This document shows positions 61,711 to 64,000 of a DNA stretch of 64,000 nucleotides, piece by piece. Every line of letters starts with the position of its first letter. Within the stretch, counting starts at the first letter, position 1. Under the pieces are notes generated by a model. It was not told the origin of the DNA, ran no database searches, and saw nothing but the letters and a program-made list of their open reading frames with translations. The position numbers and the translations under genes are program-made. This DNA is from UBA1447 sp964627535 (lineage in GTDB: Bacteria; Bacillota; Clostridia; Oscillospirales; Acutalibacteraceae): NCBI GenBank assembly GCA_964627535.1, contig CAZVJW010000002.1:1-64000 (forward strand), written 5' to 3'.

Positions 61711-62679
61711 TTGTCTGGCAAATATTCTGTTTCATTGGCAAAATTAATCAGCGATAATTCGTTCGAAGTAATATTTACGCCAAGAAATACAAGCGAGATA
61801 TATATTTTTTCACAAGATGTCAACAGACCGGGTCTTATTTTTGCCGGTTATACCGGGATTTTTGATCCAGCCAGAATACAGTTTATTGGCTTGGCCGAAA
61901 TGGAATACTTGACAAGTATAGGGGAAAAGAATAGCAAAAAAAGCCTTGAAAGATTGTTTGAAAGACAACCTGCTTCGATTATAATTTCACGCAATCTTGA
62001 ATGCTCGGAATATATTATTGAATTAGCGAAAAAATATGAAGTTCCTGTAATAAGAACATCGGATACTACATCAAGTTGTATGTCAACAATTATTGCATAT
62101 TTAGGTGTCGAACTTGCGAAACGCATTACCCGTCACGGAGTCCTTGTCGAAGTCAGCGGTGAGGGTGTTCTGATTTTAGGAGACAGCGGTGTTGGTAAAA
62201 GTGAAACGGCACTTGAACTTATAAAAAGAGGCCATAGATTAATAGCCGATGATGCTGTTGAGATTCGAAGAGTATCAGCGCGGACTTTAGTCGGTTCCGC
62301 TCCTGATAATATACGTCATTTCATTGAGCTTAGAGGTGTTGGTGTTATTAATGCTCGAAGGATATTTGGTATGGGCGCAGTTAAAATGACAGAAAAAATC
62401 GACATGGTGGTACAACTTGAACTTTGGAATAATGATAAAGTATATGATCGTATGGGACTTGACAATGAATATACAGATATTCTTGGAATCAAAGTACCTA
62501 TGGTAGTTGTTCCGGTAAAACCTGGCCGAAACCTTTCAATTATTGTTGAAGCTGCTGCAATGAATAATAGACAAAAAAAGATGGGATATAATGCCGCTAG
62601 AGAACTATTGCACAATCTTGGTATGACAAATGAAATCGTTCCCGAGGAAAAGGAGCTTGAGGTTTGGCATACTTTTTAA
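61711..62679 (+). CDS. hprK: HPr kinase/phosphorylase
   Basis: A 322-residue bifunctional enzyme that phosphorylates and dephosphorylates HPr at Ser46, controlling carbon catabolite repression. The N-terminal domain (1-130) is followed by the catalytic P-loop GDSGVGKS (157-164), with TRHG just before it, and the signature ELRGVGVINARRIFG. TTG 61711 is preceded by AAAGGAGG. No HPr gene is near. In related Firmicutes hprK is followed by murB, rapZ, yvcK and whiA. Confidence 0.96.
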   Translation: MSGKYSVSLAKLISDNSFEVIFTPRNTSEIYIFSQDVNRPGLIFAGYTGIFDPARIQFIGLAEMEYLTSIGEKNSKKSLERLFERQPASIIISRNLECSEYIIELAKKYEVPVIRTSDTTSSCMSTIIAYLGVELAKRITRHGVLVEVSGEGVLILGDSGVGKSETALELIKRGHRLIADDAVEIRRVSARTLVGSAPDNIRHFIELRGVGVINARRIFGMGAVKMTEKIDMVVQLELWNNDKVYDRMGLDNEYTDILGIKVPMVVVPVKPGRNLSIIVEAAAMNNRQKKMGYNAARELLHNLGMTNEIVPEEKELEVWHTF

Positions 62680-62712
62680 ATTTGTTTATTTTATAATATT
62701 TGGAGGTAAAAA

Positions 62713-63660
62713 ATGTATAGAATTGGTGTGGATTTAGGTGGAACTAATATAGCTGTTGGTGTTGTTAATGACGAATTAAAAATTATTGGCAGAGGCAAAC
62801 TTAAAACGAATATACCGCGAGATGCAAAAGAAATATTTGATGATATTGCAAAAGCGGTACAAGTTGCATCTGCAGATGCTGGAATTAAAATTGAGGAAGT
62901 ATCTTCTGTCGGTGTTGGTACACCGGGTTCGGTTAATAAGGCAACTGGAAATATTGAATTTGCCAATAATCTTAATTTTAATAATGTGCCTGCTAAAGAA
63001 ATGCTTGAGAATAGAATTGGAAGACCTGTATATTTAGACAATGATGCTAATTGTGCTGCTTTAGGCGAAGCTGTTGCGGGCGTTGGCAAGGGTGTTTCAA
63101 GCTTTGTTGCAATAACACTTGGCACAGGTGTCGGAAGCGGTATTATAATCAATGGGAAAATAGTAAGCGGTATAAATTATGCGGCAGGGGAAATGGGGCA
63201 TATGGTTATTTCTTTAGATGGTGAACAATGCAATTGTGGACGTAGAGGCTGTTGGGAGAGATATGCTTCTGCAAACGCACTGATTGCCCAGACCAAAGAT
63301 GCTATGAGATATAATCAAGATAGCATAATGTGGCAGATAGTAAAAGATAATATTGATGAAGTTTCCGGACGTACAGCATTTGAGGCACTTCGTCAAGGCG
63401 ATTCCACCGCAAAGGAAGTGGTTTCAAAATATATATATTATGTTTCAACCGGAATAATTAATATAATAAATGCATTGCAACCCGAAATAATCTGTATTGG
63501 AGGCGGAATAGGTCACGAAGGTGAAAATCTGTTGGAACCAATCAGAAAGCATGTTGAACGCGAACGTTACAGTATTTATGCAACCAAACAAACGCAAGTT
63601 TGCTCCGCTGTTCTTGGAAATGACGCTGGAATAATAGGTGCTGCGCTTTTGGATTACTAA
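62713..63660 (+). CDS. ROK family sugar kinase, probable glucokinase
   Basis: A 315-residue ROK kinase. The phosphate-binding DLGGTNIAVGVV motif is at residue 7. GTPGSV, DNDANCAALGE with the catalytic Asp, LGTGVGSGI, and GEMGHM followed by the zinc motif CNCGRRGCWE are all intact. Glucose is the likeliest substrate given the ROK family and the neighbouring carbon-control gene hprK; N-acetylmannosamine or another hexose is possible. TGGAGG precedes ATG 62713. Confidence 0.92.
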   Translation: MYRIGVDLGGTNIAVGVVNDELKIIGRGKLKTNIPRDAKEIFDDIAKAVQVASADAGIKIEEVSSVGVGTPGSVNKATGNIEFANNLNFNNVPAKEMLENRIGRPVYLDNDANCAALGEAVAGVGKGVSSFVAITLGTGVGSGIIINGKIVSGINYAAGEMGHMVISLDGEQCNCGRRGCWERYASANALIAQTKDAMRYNQDSIMWQIVKDNIDEVSGRTAFEALRQGDSTAKEVVSKYIYYVSTGIINIINALQPEIICIGGGIGHEGENLLEPIRKHVERERYSIYATKQTQVCSAVLGNDAGIIGAALLDY

Positions 63661-63702
63661 TTGTAAATACTGAAATTAATTTATTATTTATTTGGAGGAA
63701 TA

Positions 63703-64000
63703 ATGACCGCAATTGATGAAATTATAACTGCTGCTGCAGGCCTTGGATGCGCTGCTTCCAAGGCTGTGCCAATGAGCGAACATACAAGTTTCAAAATTGG
63801 CGGCACTGCAGATTTAGTTGTTAGACCTAATTCCGACAAAAATGCTGCTCTTATTCTTAAAAAATGCCATCTTTTAGAACTTAGTGCTATTATTTTAGGA
63901 AATGGCAGTAATGTACTTGTTTCAGATGAAGGCATTAGAGGTGTTGTTATACTAACATCTGATATTTCATACTGTAAAATAAATAGTGATGGAATAATAG
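63703..64000 (+). CDS. murB: UDP-N-acetylenolpyruvoylglucosamine reductase, 5' part
   Basis: The first 99 codons of a FAD enzyme that reduces UDP-GlcNAc-enolpyruvate for peptidoglycan precursor synthesis; the gene runs off the right edge. EHTSFKIGGTADLVVRP and ILGNGSNVLVSDEGIRGVVI are MurB hallmarks of the FAD-binding domain. TTTGGAGG lies 7 nt before ATG 63703. It follows the ROK kinase by 42 nt. Confidence 0.94.
   Translation, partial: MTAIDEIITAAAGLGCAASKAVPMSEHTSFKIGGTADLVVRPNSDKNAALILKKCHLLELSAIILGNGSNVLVSDEGIRGVVILTSDISYCKINSDGII

Noticed and set aside
62691..63152. 153-codon minus-strand frame opposite the ROK kinase
   Set aside because: Pro/Ser-rich shadow of the glycine-rich ROK sequence.
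1..64000. CRISPR arrays, insertion sequences, tRNA or rRNA genes, toxin-antitoxin or defence genes
   Set aside because: Looked for direct repeats with spacers, transposase motifs, tRNA-like cloverleafs and typical defence domains while reading; none found. Without tools, small or degenerate cases could be missed.

Overview
The window is AT-rich (I estimate mid-30s % GC by eye) and densely packed with chromosomal housekeeping genes. Gene content and order point to a spore-forming, low-GC Gram-positive anaerobe of the Clostridia, most likely near Oscillospiraceae/Ruminococcaceae. The evidence is T-box control of alaS and pheST, a CdaA/CdaR c-di-AMP module, a PASTA kinase with its PP2C phosphatase, an IreB homologue, HPr kinase, RemA, GerW(YtfJ)/DUF2953 sporulation-type proteins, and many TTG/GTG starts with strong Shine-Dalgarno sequences. 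Placement below class level is inference. I found no rRNA, tRNA, CRISPR, insertion sequence, prophage or defence island.

Layout. 0-1.4 kb: end of an unknown gene, radC and a small cupin. 1.4-7.5 kb: tmk, a DUF2156 protein, a GNAT acetyltransferase, a DJ-1/PfpI protein, 5-formyl-THF cyclo-ligase, mltG and a U32 tRNA-hydroxylation-type protein, tightly spaced. 7.5-15.5 kb: consensus promoter and Ala T-box, then alaS, a HIT protein, comEC, holA, rnmV and ispF. 15.5-24.8 kb: cdaA-cdaR, a two-component system, DUF1385-prmC, an M50 protease, scpA-scpB, DUF2953 and gerW. 25-38.7 kb: rluB, then the conserved Firmicute superoperon yicC-remA-gmk-rpoZ-priA-def-fmt-(YugP protease)-rsmB-rlmN-stp-prkC-rsgA, which lacks the usual coaBC and rpe. 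38.8-41.9 kb, minus strand: acn-icd, ended by a strong hairpin and divergent from ftsK. 42.1-48.9 kb: ftsK, a YgiQ-type radical SAM protein, an exported metallo-beta-lactamase protein with a DUF3006 partner, and a cytoplasmic sialidase-fold protein. 49-54.1 kb: purE-purM-purN-purH-purD. 54.3-58.8 kb, minus strand: Phe T-box, pheS-pheT, ireB and a small uncharacterised protein. 58.8-64 kb: acpS-nnr, a NeuD/PglD-type acyltransferase, hprK, a ROK sugar kinase and the start of murB.

How the genes connect. Translation and RNA maturation dominate: alaS, pheST, def, fmt, rsmB, rlmN, rluB, prmC, rsgA and rnmV. Cell-envelope and second-messenger control are also represented: cdaA/cdaR, prkC/stp/ireB, mltG, murB and the two-component pair. 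The kinase, phosphatase and IreB homologue all lie in this window but in different operons. Purine synthesis and the one-carbon enzyme 5-FCL are metabolically linked. acn-icd would give 2-oxoglutarate for glutamate.

The most interesting signals are small and local. DUF1385 looks frameshifted, with a 27-codon continuation that runs into prmC. scpA has ACG exactly where its start codon is expected. A hairpin separates a perfect Shine-Dalgarno from the purD start. The Ala T-box has no visible terminator. ComEC has a degenerate C-terminal metallo-beta-lactamase domain while an intact homologue is encoded elsewhere. An uncharacterised 100-residue protein is coupled to ireB. None of these amounts to a demonstrated new system.
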